Below are positions 23,806-36,696 of a stretch of 64,000 bases of DNA, piece by piece (the stretch's first letter is position 1; each line of letters opens with the position of its first letter). Made by a program: the position numbers and the translations under genes. The stretch lies in NCBI GenBank assembly GCA_036925085.1, contig JAUPFP010000013.1, forward strand, positions 3,683,155 through 3,747,154, given 5' to 3'. The stretch is from Brachycybe producta (lineage: Eukaryota; Arthropoda; Diplopoda; Playtdesmida; Andrognathidae). Under the pieces are notes generated by a model that worked only from the letters and a program-made list of their open reading frames with translations, did no database searches and was not told the DNA's origin.

Positions 23806-24246
23806 CGATGATTCACACATGCAGAAAATAAATTCCACTGTAATGCCTTGTTTCCATTGGGGCGAAAATTTAAACTTTTTGCAGATTTCAACTGGTGAAA
23901 AATTGAACCAACGTGGCCGCAAATCTGCAAAAAGTTCAAATTTCCACCCAATGGAAACAAGGCCTTAAAGGCATTTTTGTTTGTCTAATTTGAATAGTTC
24001 TATTCTATTTATCTGGCTGATTGTATGCAGAAAAAAAAACAGTAAAATTGTTTCTTCTTGCCACATGGAATTTACATGTAGTTCCAGCCAATAGCAGTGC
24101 TCAAGAAATGTTTTCTGTTGGAATATGTGAAAACCCTTCAATGCAAAGGAACACAGACATAGAGCTGAAACTTTATTCTGATTTTTTATTTAATTCTGTT
24201 TCTTATTTTCTGCTGGTTTTTCAGCATGGTGTGAACCATCTCTTAA
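23806..24246. mobile_element. ACACATGCAGAAAA-type MITE with nested hairpin
   Basis: The left end GATTCACACATGCAGAAAA is mirrored by TTTTTCAGCATGGTGTGAACC at the right. The same termini bound 30266-30586 and 31617-31882, and a one-sided copy starts near 32426. The element is interrupted by the hairpin at 23845-23966. Non-coding. Confidence 0.65.
23845..23966. mobile_element. Nested hairpin element of about 120 bp
   Basis: GCCTTGTTTCCATTGG followed by GGCGAAAATTTAAACTTTTTG at the left is mirrored by CAAAAAGTTCAAATTT and CCACCCAATGGAAACAAGGC at the right, with a short GGTGAAAAATTGAACC loop. It sits inside the MITE at 23806-24246 and is therefore the younger insertion. Confidence 0.7.
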
Positions 24247-24317
24247 AGGCACATTTACTACTGAGCTGAAGAAGAGAATTTTATGAGCTGAAGTAGAAGC
24301 AGAAACATGTTGTACCA

Positions 24318-24522
24318 CAGGCATTTAGAAATCGGGACGAACACAAGTTGGCTCCGCCCTTTTTTATGACGACCGGGAACTTCTAATTAGTTTGTTGTGT
24401 GGTTCGACGTTGAAAAGGACGGAGCATGTGACGTCAGACTACATAACCAACTGATTAGAAGTTCCCGGTCGTCATAAAAAGGGCGGAGCCAACTTGTGTT
24501 CGTCCCGATTTCTAAATGCCTG
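24318..24522. mobile_element. Fold-back family F2 (about 200 bp), copy 1
   Basis: The left arm CAGGCATTTAGAAATCGGG, followed by GTTGGCTCCGCCC and ATGACGACCGGGAACTTC, is repeated in reverse complement at the right. The two arms meet around TTGAAAAGGACGGAGCATG. TGTTGTACCA occurs on both sides of the unit, consistent with a target duplication. Related copies lie at 24658, 36697, 47181 and (half) 62380. Confidence 0.75.
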
Positions 24523-24657
24523 TTGTTGTACCACCTTATGCTTCTCTATCAGCTCTGACATTTACATGTAAGTTGAAGATGAATGATTTTTCAGCTGAAG
24601 CAGCAAATTGGATCTTAAAATGCATTTCAGCTAATATCTAATGTAGGCAGATATTTC

Positions 24658-24864
24658 ACAGGTAGGTAGAAATCGGGGAGAATTTCAGTTGGCTCCGCCC
24701 TTGTTATGACGACCGGCAACTTCTAATTGGCTGGTTATGTAGTCTGACGTTACATGCTCCTCCCTTTTCAACTTCGAACCATACAACAAACCAATTAGAA
24801 GTTGCCAGTCGTCATGACAAGGGCGGAGCCAACTGAAGTTCTCCCCGATTTCTAACTGCCTGTG
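24658..24864. mobile_element. Fold-back family F2, copy 2
   Basis: The ends are CACAGGTAGGTAGAAATCGG and, inverted, CACAGGCAGTTAGAAATCGG. ATATTT stands directly outside both ends, consistent with a target duplication. The interior shares TTCTAATTGG, CTGACGT and ACATGCTCC with copy 1, which lies only 135 bp away. Confidence 0.75.
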
Positions 24865-24927
24865 ATATTTCAGCTCATTTGTATAGCTGGTCAGTTAGTG
24901 ATGTCATCATCACATGATTCCCATTCT

Positions 24928-25478
24928 GGTGGCGCTGATCAAGCGCCAAATTGAACAAGCGCCAAATTGAACAAACGCCAAACTGAATAAACGCCAAACT
25001 GAATAAACGCCAAATGGAACAAACGCCAAACTGAATAACCGCCAAAATGTGATAAACACATGGTTAGGTTAGGATTGGTTAGGTTAGGTTAGGTTAGGTT
25101 AGGTTAGGATTGGTTTGGTTAGGTTAGGTTAGGTTAGGATTGGTTAGATTAGGTTAGGGTAGCTGTAAATCTGCACAGTCTGACTTCTATAAAAGCTCAC
25201 AATATTTGGACCATTACAATTTACAAAAAACCTGAATAACCACCAAACTGAATAAACGCCAAATGGAACAAACGCCAAACTGAATAAGCGCCAAATGGAA
25301 CAAACGCCACACTGAATAACCGCCAAATGGAAGAAACGCCAAACTGAATAAAAGCCAAAAATTTGGCGGTTATTCAGTTTGGCGTTTGTTCAATTTGGCG
25401 CTTATTCAGTTTGGCGTTTGTTCAATTTGGCGCTTATTCAGTTTGGCGTTTGTTCAATTTGGCGCTTATTCAGTCGCC
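24928..25478. mobile_element. Large palindromic element P1, second copy
   Basis: Same architecture as 8029-8600: the start GGTGGCGCTGATCAAGCGCC, a plus-oriented 32-base minisatellite, a TTAGG core (25059-25160), another plus-oriented array, then an inverted array ending ATTCAGTCGCC. The homologous unique segment TCTGCACAGTCTGAC-TCTATAAAAGC is present in both copies. Confidence 0.75.
25059..25160. repeat. (TTAGG)n tract in the second P1 copy
   Basis: A longer and cleaner tract than in the first copy, with interruptions reading GGATTGGTT. It is interstitial and inside a mobile palindrome. Confidence 0.85.
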
Positions 25479-25479
25479 C

Positions 25480-27080
25480 CTTCAACCAATAGGAATGTAA
25501 AAATGGAAGTCACAATAACAAAACTTAGGAACTTATTTACAAGGAAGCTTGTCAATTAAGACATTTTTAAAGATTATAAATCACTAACATTGTATATCTA
25601 TAGAGATGAGTTCTTAAAGAATGAAAAATTCTTTGAATTAGTAGGTTGGGTCTTTTTATTTTTCAATTTAAAATATCCATTAGTAAGTTCGCTTTCTATA
25701 ATTTTCCACCTTTTCTATACCACAAGGAGGTTTTTTTTTTCTTCTTCTTCTAAACTTATAAAAATACGTGACTTATTTTTTTAGTACCGGTAAATTTACT
25801 ATTATTATAGCCACAAGAACAGCAGGATGAGTGGGTTGGACCTTTAATTTTGTTTGAGACACGCTTGTGTTGTTCATACATAACAATAAACTAATGTAGT
25901 ACACGAGCTCTTATTAAGGGGAGTTACCGAATAAAGGCTTAAAATTCAGTAGCTTTTATAATATATAACATAACATTATTGATATATCATTGGGCTAGAC
26001 AAGAAGACATCTATCTTTGATGGGTTTTTTTCACTGTAATTAAGAATAAGAAACACGAATTCTCCCCAACTAAACATTTTTTTTTAAAAAAAGTTAAGTT
26101 ACAATTGCCCTTCTTTATTTTTTTTTACGATTTTTTTCTTTCTCGTTTCTGATTTATCGAGAAGATTGTGTGCAACGTAAAAACAAACTTTTATTCTCTT
26201 CTAATGAGTTGTTCTTTAAGTGTCTAAACTTTAGTTTCTTGTACAATTTTCTTGAAATTATTTTAAAATTTGGTTGTAATTTCTACTAAGAGTTTATCAC
26301 CGCCCATCAGCTTTTTTTTTTGGACAGAAGGAGCGACTTTTAGTAGTTGTTTTATTTCTTTATTTTTGTTAACTCAAGAGAACATTAACCAATTTTAATT
26401 CATCTTTAGCTTAACTATGATGTGTGTTTGTCTTTTATAGATTTAATTAAGATGGCTTAACAGGAATTTATAAGTGTTTAAAGTGAATATAACCTTTTTT
26501 TTTGTCAGACGCAGCAGTAAGAAAAAAATACAATAAATTAGTTACTAGGAAGTCATTGCAGAAAGATGTTAAAGCCTGTTATGAGACAGTAAATTGTCAT
26601 ATCTAGCTCATAACTTTGTAATATTCATACTAGCACATTACCGTATAAAATTAGTGTCATAAATTATGATTGCTATTTTGACTGGTAGCACAACATGATA
26701 TGATATATTATGATAGCCATAAAATAATTGCGCACATGCAGTGACATCGTGAAGTATGATTGTCACAATTTTATGACATTTTTCTGTAATGAGGGTTCAT
26801 AGGTTATGTAAATTTAAGTGTTTTCATTAGGATGTTTTTTTGCAAATATACGTTTTATGACATTTTGAAACAGTAGGAATTTTATACATTTATTTTTGCA
26901 TGGATTGCAAGGATTGCATATGAGTGCACACTCAGCGGTAGCACAGTGGGTTCGAATTTCGGTCTAGCGTAATCACTTAAGGAGTACTATGATATTTTCT
27001 AATACTTTTGAGTTTGTATTAAAAACGTTTTTGTCAAATATTTGAAATGTATTACCAAAATTATTGATCCATGTTAATGA
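25480..27080. other. AT-rich non-coding stretch
   Basis: No exon supported. Poly-T runs are common. A tRNA-like B-box word (GGTTCGAATTTC) at 26952-26963, with GCGGTAGCACAGTGG before it, may be the head of a degraded SINE. Confidence 0.45.
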
Positions 27081-27084
27081 GCTA

Positions 27085-27391
27085 ATACCTAGTACACACC
27101 TGATAATTTAAATGCATTTAAATAATAAACGTGTTCTACAGAGCCCTGTGAAGAACAAACGAACAATATATCGAATACAATTTATTCAGTTAATTAATCT
27201 GAAAATATTGAGTTAATACTTAAATGTAATATATAAACTATATTGACAAAATATTGATTTAGTATTTCAGTTTAAAATATTAATAATAAAGTCAATTTTT
27301 ATTTGGTTCATGTCTTAACTGGATACGGTATAATTCACCTAAACTCATTTAATTTGAATTCATTTAACTCATGACTGTGTACAAGGTATAA
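27085..27391 (-). mobile_element. MITE family M1, full-length inverted copy
   Basis: Runs from TAATACCTAGTACACACC to TGTGTACAAGGTATAAG and is the reverse complement of the 4702-5010 copy along its length, including the CAGAGCCCTGTGAAG block. Short TIRs (ACCTAGTACACA / TGTGTACAAGGT). Confidence 0.75.
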
Positions 27392-29685
27392 GGCTGTAAT
27401 TCAAAAATGAAACTTCGTTCCTAAATTTTACTTGAACCCTTTCAGAACAGAGTTCATGTTGTCATTTGGGTGCTAAATAGCATTCAATTTAACACTAACA
27501 GTTTGTGAAATTAGTGACAATATATGTTAGTTCGGGGACAGTGTGAACTTGCCCCCCCCCCCCCCCCCAAAAAAAATGCATTTATGTTAAGTAACTATCA
27601 ACCGGACGTAGCACTAACGTTGTCATAAAATTGGTAACAAGTATGTTGTTGGGCCAATTTCACTTCACGGTACATTCCGTACTTTTTGGACTTACAGCTT
27701 ACGTGTAATATGGGTATAAGACTTTTTTTTCTTAGCTTTATGAGGTGCAGTTAGTTAAGAGTGGGTAGAAATATATCGTCGTGTAATGAAATTTAATTAA
27801 TATCTACCACTCCTTATCATACGATTTTTTTTATTTAGCCATTAAAGTTGTGAACAATGTAAGATATTGTTGCAAAATGTAATTGGGGAAGAGCATTACT
27901 GGTTTTCTTATTGTTATAGTGGTATTTTATGATTATTTTTTTTGTTAAATTAGGTTAGGGTGAACCTTGTTTTTTTTTCTCCATTTATTTCTTCTATAGA
28001 CGACCTTGCCTTTTGCGGTGGTTTTTTTTAATATTTAAAGTTGCTTACTAAAAGAAAGTAAAAAAAAAACATTGCATTTACAAGGAATTATTAACTTATT
28101 ATCTCTAATTTGCTGGTTTATGAATTTATAAATCATAATGGAATTTTATCACGTTTTTTTTTATTATTATTTCTTGTGGCGTAAAAATTACCAAGGTGCG
28201 TTTTTTTATATATTGCAGTATTGTTGTTGGTTTACCATACAGTATCATTATTATTAGTGTTGCCAATTTTAGTAAAAATAGTACCGAGTTATAAGAGTGT
28301 GTGTGAAAGTGGTAAAAAAAAATATCCACTTTGTAATTTAGAAAGTAAATTGTTTTTTGATAGTCAATTTTCAAATGGGGGTTTTTGTATAATGCTGCGA
28401 GTTCACGAATTTAAATTGATCAGCATATTTTTCTGAAGGGGGGGTAACTTTTAACCAGAACTATACAGAAGAAGAAAAAAACCGGTTATGGGTTTTGTTC
28501 AGGTTGATCAAAGAAAAAAAGAAAAGTCTCAAATTGCAACTCTGTACAGAATTGAATCAACAACTTTAAATGTTCAATTCTTATAAATTCTGCAAATGTG
28601 CAATATTTTGTCATATACTCAGTATGATAGAGAGTTCTGTTAATTTTGCTTTATTATTATGAAAGTAAAAATAAATTTAATTACAGTTAATTACTTTTAC
28701 CAAATTGCTTCCAAACACTGAAGTTTTTCTAAAAAACATTCTTCTGAAGAAAAAAATAAACCAAGTCTAAACGATGAATAAAGCAAAATTCACGTAGAAA
28801 AACGCTTCAGTTTCGACGGTGAAATTGTCTTAAAACAACAACAGTTCACTTCGATTTCATAAATATTTGTAATATAACAAACTTAAAATTTAACTATAAT
28901 GTATACAGTAGTTATAGTTAGTATATTTCATTTTTATTGAGAATTATTTTGCATTGCGTGTCTTTTTTATTACTCTCATTATCTTATATTGTATATGTAG
29001 TCGGTGCTTAAATTAAAAGAAAACTATAAAATTTCAAATTGCATTTCTTGAAAATCAATTTAAAATTCATCAGTCAGTCAATTAATTACTGTTTTTTTTT
29101 TCTTCTTCTCCAAAAGCAATTTCAATTAAGTTAACTTTTACTATCTTATTTTTTTTATATGATCATATATGATCATAAAAAAATAAATGTCATTATTAGA
29201 GATGTTGTCAAGGACGTAAAAAATATATATTTTTTTATATGGAATATCATCTATTTTTCTGTATAAAAGACAACAATACATGGGGTGTATCTTTATTTCC
29301 TTTTTTTTTTTAGATAAATAATATGTATTAGAACAAAGTGCGTTCAACCATTTCTATGGTTACGACCAACTTGGGATCTGAGATAAATGTATTTAAAAAA
29401 AAACTGTATACGTGATCGTTCTAATTTTCACGTACTGTTTGTTCTCTCATATCGAGTGATTACAATATTTGATTAAATGCTGATAAAATGGTTTCAAAAA
29501 TAAAGATATGTTATTGTTTACATAAAATAGGTATTTACGTATTTAAAAAAAACGAAGATAAAAATGAAGATGTTTTATTATTACCGCATTTCAACTTAAA
29601 TATATCCAAGTAGTTAACATTTTTAAGTATTTGTGTTTACACATATGCTTAAATTAAATCAATTTCAAATGACCATCTGGATTTG
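27392..29685. other. AT-rich non-coding stretch with a C17-A8 run
   Basis: No exon supported. A homopolymer of 17 C (27552-27568) is followed by 8 A. The rest is AT-rich with poly-T tracts. Confidence 0.5.
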
Positions 29686-29688
29686 AAC

Positions 29689-30047
29689 TTAAGGTTGGTG
29701 GTTTTAAAGTGTGAACGCCTCTTCGAAATTTTATTATTCTGTCTTTCAGATACAAAAATGAAGATAAGACTTGATTGTGTTTTAGAAACTAGAAGAGGTA
29801 GCTTAATCACTTACTTCGTGTTTTCATGTTTGATATATTTCAAAATAAGCTTTTGTAATGTCAGTTTGAAAACCATCCAACTTAAAGTAGACGATATTTG
29901 TTTAATTTTCTGTCTATAAAACGTTTATTTTTGAATGATAATCAACATTAAAAATACCTTTAAGTGATTGAGCTAATTTTTCTCCGTAAAGACAGAGAAC
30001 AATCAAAGAGTTCGAAAATCAGGTGAGCTGTTCATAAACCATCTTAA
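29689..30047. mobile_element. Fold-back element, TTAA family F1
   Basis: TTAA at 29689-29692 and 30044-30047 bracket the unit. The left arm has GTGGTTTTAAAGTGTGAACG and a TTATTCTGTCTTTCAG stretch. The middle has AAAGTAGACGATATTT and TTTGTCTATAAAA-like words. The right arm has GAGTTCGAAAATCAGGTG and TTCATAAACCATC. The two arms come from the two subfamilies (GGTGGTTTTAAAG and GATGGTTTATGAAC ends), which suggests recombination or a hybrid copy. Confidence 0.75.
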
Positions 30048-30265
30048 ATATTACCACATGTCCAGATTTGTTTCCTAGAATTTTCGGTTTATTATACACA
30101 AAAAAATTAAATAAACCTTTTTAACAAATGCATGTAACCTGATACTTGCTTTTATAATTTTAATTATTATTTATATTCTGTTTTATATCATTATGTTTTA
30201 TGAAATTGTGAGTGTTGGGGTGCCGAGGTTAGATTGTAAATTATTTCATATCTAAACTAATAACT

Positions 30266-30586
30266 GGATCACACATGCAGAAAAAAAGCTAAAAAAAATC
30301 TTTTACAGTCAAGGTTCACACACATTACAACAGAATATACTTCCAAATCCATGTACATTTGTTGACTAATATAGAAGAAGGGGAAAAAAGAATAGGAGTA
30401 TACATTACACTCCTACTGAAGGACGCCTTTTCTATTTAATATCGTGTGGTAAAAACAAACAATTTCACTGTTTTTTTTTCTGCATACATTCAGCCACGTA
30501 AATAGAATAGAATTATTCAAATTAAATATACAGTAATTTCCTTTTTCGGTGGAATATTTTTTTCTCTTCTTGTGTGATCCATCCCT
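30266..30586. mobile_element. ACACATGCAGAAAA-type MITE
   Basis: The left end GGATCACACATGCAGAAAA is mirrored by CTTGTGTGATCCATCCC at the right. Internal TTCTGCATACATTCAG words suggest a nested or rearranged copy. Non-coding. Confidence 0.55.
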
Positions 30587-31616
30587 AAGCATAATCTCTT
30601 TTTGAAATCTATATCTGTAGATGATGTTGTCTATGGTATCATCTCTGTGTGTCTTGAATTTCATGAGTTTTGTGTGTTGTGAAGTACACAATGGCGTGAT
30701 TGTCTTTATAATATTATCATAGTAGACCTATTTTCTATATAAATATATATTAGATGACAACCGAGGCCTTTTATTATTGAAATCATAATAATATTAATAA
30801 TGATTTCTATGGTGTAGGAGGTGGTGTAGGAGGCGTGTGGTGGGTGGATTTTTTTTATCAACCATGCAAACAAAAACATTGCTTATATATTTTTACACCA
30901 ATATGCATGTTGTTTTTGGTTTTGTGCTTTTGGCAAAAACACAGAATTTGTTGTCAGGCAACAGCTAGTTAGTAGTTATCAACTTTTCATTTGTGATTGT
31001 CAAAATTAATTTTTGGTCCAACAGCAGGAAGAAAAAAAAAAAAAAAGAAATGTCTCATGTTTTCTGTTATATGAAGTTCTGTTTTTGTGACAGCGAAAAG
31101 TTGAAATGCGTCCATGGACAAGGTTAATATAATTTTGCACTTTACTCTGTGTTAATTTTCTTAAGTGTCTGTATTTCTAGGTTACATTCACTAGGCAATG
31201 TGAAGAACCACCAATTGTATAGTAAATCTACAGAAATTAATAGTCTTTTTAAGTACTGAACACAATGCCTAAATCATTAAACAATTAAGATAATCTACAG
31301 TCTTATATAATGCAGACTGCCATCTTGTTTGGCTTGTTGTTTTAAGGCATTCTTCTGTACATTGCCAAAATATTACCAGTTACTAATTGATGACACAATT
31401 GTCATGTAAATTGTTTAGAATCACTCTTAAGATTCCTCATGCAGAAAACGACGACTGAAAATGGTAATTTATCAAATTTAAATAATTATATTCTATTTAT
31501 TTGGCTTTTATTTCTGCCAAATAAATGGTTTATAATAATTTAATTAAGAGAAATTCTATTTTTGGTTGTAGTTTCGGGTAAGCGTTTTCTGCATTTTCAG
31601 TTTTTTTTTAAATTTA

Positions 31617-31882
31617 GAGATTGCTCACATATGCAGAAAAAAAATTCCACTGAAACAGTAATTTTCTATTCTACTTATTTGACTGAAAGTATGCTATAAA
31701 CAGTGAAATAGTTTTTTCTTTCCATATGGAATTACATTTTATCAACCAAATAAGAAGGCGTCTTTCAGAGGCATTATTTTTTTTTTGGCTTCTCGTATTT
31801 TTCGTCTTTTTTAAAGTTCAACATATGAAGGAACACTAAAATATAGTTTCTGCTTGTTTTTCAGCATGTGTGAACCATCCCT
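31617..31882. mobile_element. ACACATGCAGAAAA-type MITE, best-preserved copy
   Basis: The left end GCTCACATATGCAGAAAAAA is mirrored by TTTTTCAGCATGTGTGAACC at the right, about 265 bp apart, with an AT-rich core. It shares AAATTCCACTG near the left end with 23806-24246. Confidence 0.65.
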
Positions 31883-31889
31883 TAATGAT

Positions 31890-34090
31890 TGTCAACTTTG
31901 GTGGTAACATACTTGTACATTCGTGGCTTATTTGTTATTTGCCTCATTTGAACTTTGTAAAAATTCGTCACCTAACTTTTTAATTTTCATTTGTTTTGTT
32001 TTTTTACAAATGAAAAAAAAAAGCTTTGGTTAGAGGGAGGGGTGCAAATAACGTTTATCTTAAGGGAGTCTTGATGGGGTGACATTCAGGTTTTAGTACT
32101 GAAAGGGTGAGTGACACGTTGAAAATGTTGTGTGTCCAGGAATTTTGAAGAGGTTTTTTGTTGTTGTTTGGTTCCGGTGGTTGGTTATATGAAGTTTTTT
32201 TTTCTTAAGAAGATGGCTTTCTACAAATCAAGTGTTTGTTTGTGTGAGGTCGGTTCACTGGTGATTCAGGTGTTTACAGACAGACTAAAGTGAGTCTCGA
32301 ACAATTTGACCAAGTCTCTAAAATACTTAATGTGATGTCCAATAAGCATCTATCTACAGAGCATTGTGTGCGCATGTTTTATATTTTACTGGGTGCATTT
32401 TGACATGAAAAAAAAGGTATGGATAGGATCACACATGCTGAAAATTCAGCAAAAAATAGAAATAAAAATTCAGAAAAAAATGTTTCATTTTTCTATTTTT
32501 GTGTTCCTTTGCACTCAAAAGATTTATGGCACTTCTGGTAAATGCCATACAACAAATTGGTTTTATAACATGTAATTCTAGGTGGTAGAATAAAAAAAGT
32601 TGACAAAAATTTAGGATTTTTTTCAGCTCACAACACATAATAGAAATTATTCAAATTAGATAATTTCATTTTTCTATGGGATTTTTTTTACGCTAGGTAG
32701 ATGTTTTTTTTTTTGCATTTAGTTGTTGATAAATAAACGTTAAGCAATGTTTACAGTGGCGCAAAACCCATAATGTTATCTTTGTATACTTGTTTTTGTT
32801 ACTTGTTAGCACTGAGTAGGATTAATGAATAAATAATAAGCAAAAACATTGTATTTTCTAATTAAGTACCCCATTATATTAATGTTTAATTAATTTTTAA
32901 AATTATAAATTTCATAAAAATATACTACATGTAAGTCTAAACCCTTGATAATAGCTTATTACAAATTTTACTATTTTATTATCAAGATTATTAAATATTT
33001 ATTACGAATATAATATCAGTTGGTAAAAAAGTTTGCCAATATATTTGAGAATACATTGTGTAGTCGTAGTATTAACATGTTTTCAAAATGGTGGACCTCT
33101 GTGTTAGCTTATGGCGCGATTTTTAAAACATGTTTAGAACACAACAAAAAAAACTAATAGGTTCAATATTGTGGCTGAATGTAGTATGAGGGGAAAATTA
33201 CCTTTGTTTATCTTTTAAATTTAGTTTCTAAAAACTACAATCAAATTGAAGTGATTTGAGTGTTGTTTGATTTTGTTCGGTTTTTTTTCCTGTGGGTGTC
33301 GACTTTGTAGAGAATGGGAGATTTTTTTCCCCCTTCATTTTATTCTATCCAGCACAAAGCAGTTATTTATTATTCTCTTGTTCTTTGACGTCATCATTCT
33401 GGCGCCAAATCATATTAAATTACATATAAAAAAAGTACAAAAGGGGGTAGTGTTATAAATTATAATAATTAGAAAATTAGAATACTATTTCTGTGCGAGC
33501 AAAATTGCGCATAAAAAGTGGGGAATGAATACTATTTCTTCCATGTTTTATAGTTTTTTAGTTCAAATATGACGAGGATTGAGCACAGCACTGTTCAAAT
33601 ATAACTAAAATATCAGCAAATCAATTGGCTCTCAATAACAATAATACAGTATGTATTTATTATGCAAAAAATATATAATTTCTGTAAGGCTGTAAACTAC
33701 AAGTGTAAAATGAGACTTAATAGGAAGCAGTGATTTGTAATTTTTTTATGGGTTTAATTCACTTGTTAGGAAAAATTCCATAATCCAATTACAAACACAA
33801 AAATAATGGAATTTTTTTTTGCTTGTTTCTTTCCTTTTAATTTGCTTTCACTTTTTCTTGTTTTTGCTAATTGATTTTTTGTTTTGTTTTGCTCAACAGA
33901 AATTTTCACTCTTGATTGCCAATAAAACCAGGAAAGAATGTTTCATACAAACTTGTGACTCAATCAATCAATTAATTGACTGAAAATAACCATTCAAATA
34001 TTTTGTTTGCAAGAAACCAACTCTGTGCTAAAAAGACGCTATTATTTCATTATAAACCCATTTTCTATTGCAATTCAAACTTGTGCACTT
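31890..34090. other. AT-rich non-coding stretch
   Basis: No exon supported. A further one-sided ACACATGCTGAAAA start occurs near 32426. The rest is poly-A/T-rich sequence without recognisable genes. Confidence 0.5.
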
Positions 34091-34095
34091 ATGAA

Positions 34096-34597
34096 GCTGG
34101 GATCACACTACCTAGAAAACACATCACCATTTGCAACACACATATGAAGTTTGTGACGTCAGTAGGGTTGACCTTTTATATATTAAAGAACAGGAATTAT
34201 AGCAAACGTTCTCAACAGTTTAAACAAAAGGGTTCTCAGTATTCTTTTCTTATTACCCCGTTTTATTATAGACAAAATCTAGCGAACTTAATTTTTTTTG
34301 TCAACCACTCTGACGTCGGAAGCTTCATCTTACCGTGTGTCAAGTATGCATATACAGTATGTCTGTATCGTGGGAAAATGGGGCAGAGTTCTTTTATTTT
34401 TGTTGGGCAAAAGTGCTTGCAATCAATAAGAAAACAATCTGGAATTTTTGGTTTTGGCTAAAATTATAATGTGTAGTTGCAACAACTGTGAATATTAAAA
34501 GCGATCGTTTAACGTTAATCGAATACAGTTTATTTATAAATTTAGACCACATATCAAATTTTGCACACTACAATTTGTTGAGTAGTGTGACCTCCGT
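34096..34597. mobile_element. GGATCACACTAC-type repeat, about 500 bp
   Basis: The left GGGATCACACTACCT is roughly mirrored by AGTAGTGTGACCTCC at the right. The interior block TTCTCAACAGTTTAAACAAA ... CACTCTGACGTCGGAAGCTTC (34208-34325) recurs in diverged form at 52705-52835 and 62237-62352. The 161-codon frame at 33976-34461 crosses this repeat and its edge, so it is not taken as a gene. Confidence 0.5.
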
Positions 34598-35689
34598 TTT
34601 ACATTTTACAAAATTTAAGTCGAAAATTGGTAGAAGGTCGCAATATATAAGTTAAATATGAGCCTCAACTAAACTTCGACTTAAAAGTTGACTTGAATCG
34701 GCTTCAAGTATTTTTTTTTTGGAAAATTTTATCTTAAGAATGTAATTAGCTAAATACATTGTTTTGTTTTTTAAAATTCTGGTTATTATAGGCGCCATGT
34801 TCTATCTAATGTAGACAGTAGACGTAAATTAAATTTTGATTTAAACGTTTTTGGAAGGTTAATATTTGAATAACCTTTCTAGTGTTTATTTAACTCTTAA
34901 AAGATTAAATACCTAGACTGGAAAAGTGGATAAAGGGTGGAGAGGATGTAGTGGACACTACTTGTGTACATAATAGGAAGGGTTGACCACCAACGTTTAA
35001 AATCAATGTGTGGGCCCCCGCCCCCTGCATCAATGGGAATTTATGAGCCCACACACACACATACGTACAAATTTCAATGACAAATCAATCTAGTTAGTGG
35101 CTCATCTTGACCCTAACTTTGTGAACCTCCTCCCATCTTTTAGTGTTTGATATTTATGATCTAGAAAGATAGACTTGGAATTGTTAATGTTAATAATGAG
35201 CGTGAAAGGACTGAGAGGATTCCAAAGTGGTGCTTGTTAAGACATTGCTCCAATTTTCTATCTTCTTTTCACGGTTTATTTATTAAATCACTGTTTGTCT
35301 TTATAAGGGGATTTTTTTTATATATTTGTTTTAGTTGTATATTGGTCAAGCGTGAGAAACGCCACTCACCTCTATGTAATAATCATCATTTTTAATCTGT
35401 TTCACGCAAATTTGGTCACTGGCGCCTAAACAACTTTCTTGTTTTCTTATCTGATTGATGATGGGAATCTTGATAAAGGGGATGACAAGAAAAAAAGAGG
35501 GGTCTTCTTATTTGTTGCTGTGACCCAATATGTGGCCCACTTTTTTTCCTTCTACAGAAACAATTGTGTAGACAATGAATTTTGATCCCCAGTTGTCAAA
35601 AGTTGTGATATTACCATAGTAAATATTTAGTAAAATTTATTTAAATATATATTTTTTTACAAAATTCAAAGTTTGTTTTTAGGTTAAAG

Positions 35690-36480
35690 AGTAAAAGTAA
35701 ACATAAGTAATTTTATGTCTATATCTTTCAAAATAAACGTTTTGTGGCAGTTTGAAAATAGCCTACTTCTTTAATTTTTTTTAATTGGAAACGTCCTGTA
35801 GAATTCCGGTTGTTCTTCAATAATTCAGAAGCAACATTATGAAGAAATTGAAAATATATTAGAAACTAGAAGAGTATAAATGAATGACTTAATGAAATTT
35901 TCACGTTGATTTTTTTTTTAAATAAACTTTGTGTAGCAGTTTAAAAATGGCCACATTTGAAGTTTTGGTCATGATGAACTCGAACTCTTGGTTATTTTTG
36001 AACTTTCAGTAGCAAAATTAAGAAAAAGACATCAAAAGTGTTTTAGAAACTTAGAAGGGTAGCTAGCTATTTGTACTTAAGGTTATTTTCATTTTTGATG
36101 TTTTAAAATGAAGTTTATTTTTGGCTATGTTCATAAAAAAAAGCTTATTTTGAAAGATATAAACACGAAAATACTATTAAGGGGTTCAACTATACCGTTC
36201 TAGTTTTCTAATATACATTAAATGTTCTTCAGTGTGTGTGTGTGTGTGTGCCTCTTGAAAAGTAAAATAACTTAAGAGTTCGAAAATCAGCTAGCTGTTC
36301 ACATGACATATTAAAGATAATTTAAGATATTAACATGAAAATAACCCTTGAGTGATCCATTTTTACTCTTCTAGTTTCTAGAACGCTTTGAAGTTCTTCA
36401 TTTATTGTTTTTAAAATGCCAAATAACCTGAGTTCGATTAACAGCTGTTGTTATGCAACTCATCTTGCATTTATTTACTT
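35690..36480. mobile_element. Cluster of degraded F1 fold-back copies
   Basis: At least two overlapping or rearranged copies are recognised by repeated TTAGAAACTAGAAG, TTTTCATGTTGAT-like, TTTCAAAATAAAC and GAGTTCGAAAATCAGCT words. A TG run lies inside at 36234-36250. Confidence 0.6.
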
Positions 36481-36696
36481 TCGCAGAAATTTATAATATA
36501 CTTCTGGTGAGTTTTTAGTTCCTGTTTGACTTTAAACGATTATATTATTAACCCACAATGTACTTGGAACTTAAGGAAAGAAAGGGTTGACATGTCCTAA
36601 GTTTTTTACAGCCATGAAATTAATACGTTGACTTTTTTTTTATAAATGTTGTTCATGATTTCAAAATTTGATTAATAGATGAATTTTTTTTGACAG

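Noticed and set aside
24318..24864. CRISPR-like array (repeats with spacers)
   Set aside because: Two copies of a fold-back element, each flanked by its own direct repeat, in eukaryotic DNA; no regular spacing or cas genes.
26928..26985. tRNA gene
   Set aside because: A B-box-like GGTTCGAATTTC is present, but no acceptor stem or anticodon arm can be drawn; at most a SINE remnant.
33976..34461. 161-codon plus-strand open frame
   Set aside because: The longest frame in the window, but it overlaps a dispersed repeat (34096-34597), has no domain or splice context, and its composition is that of the flanks.
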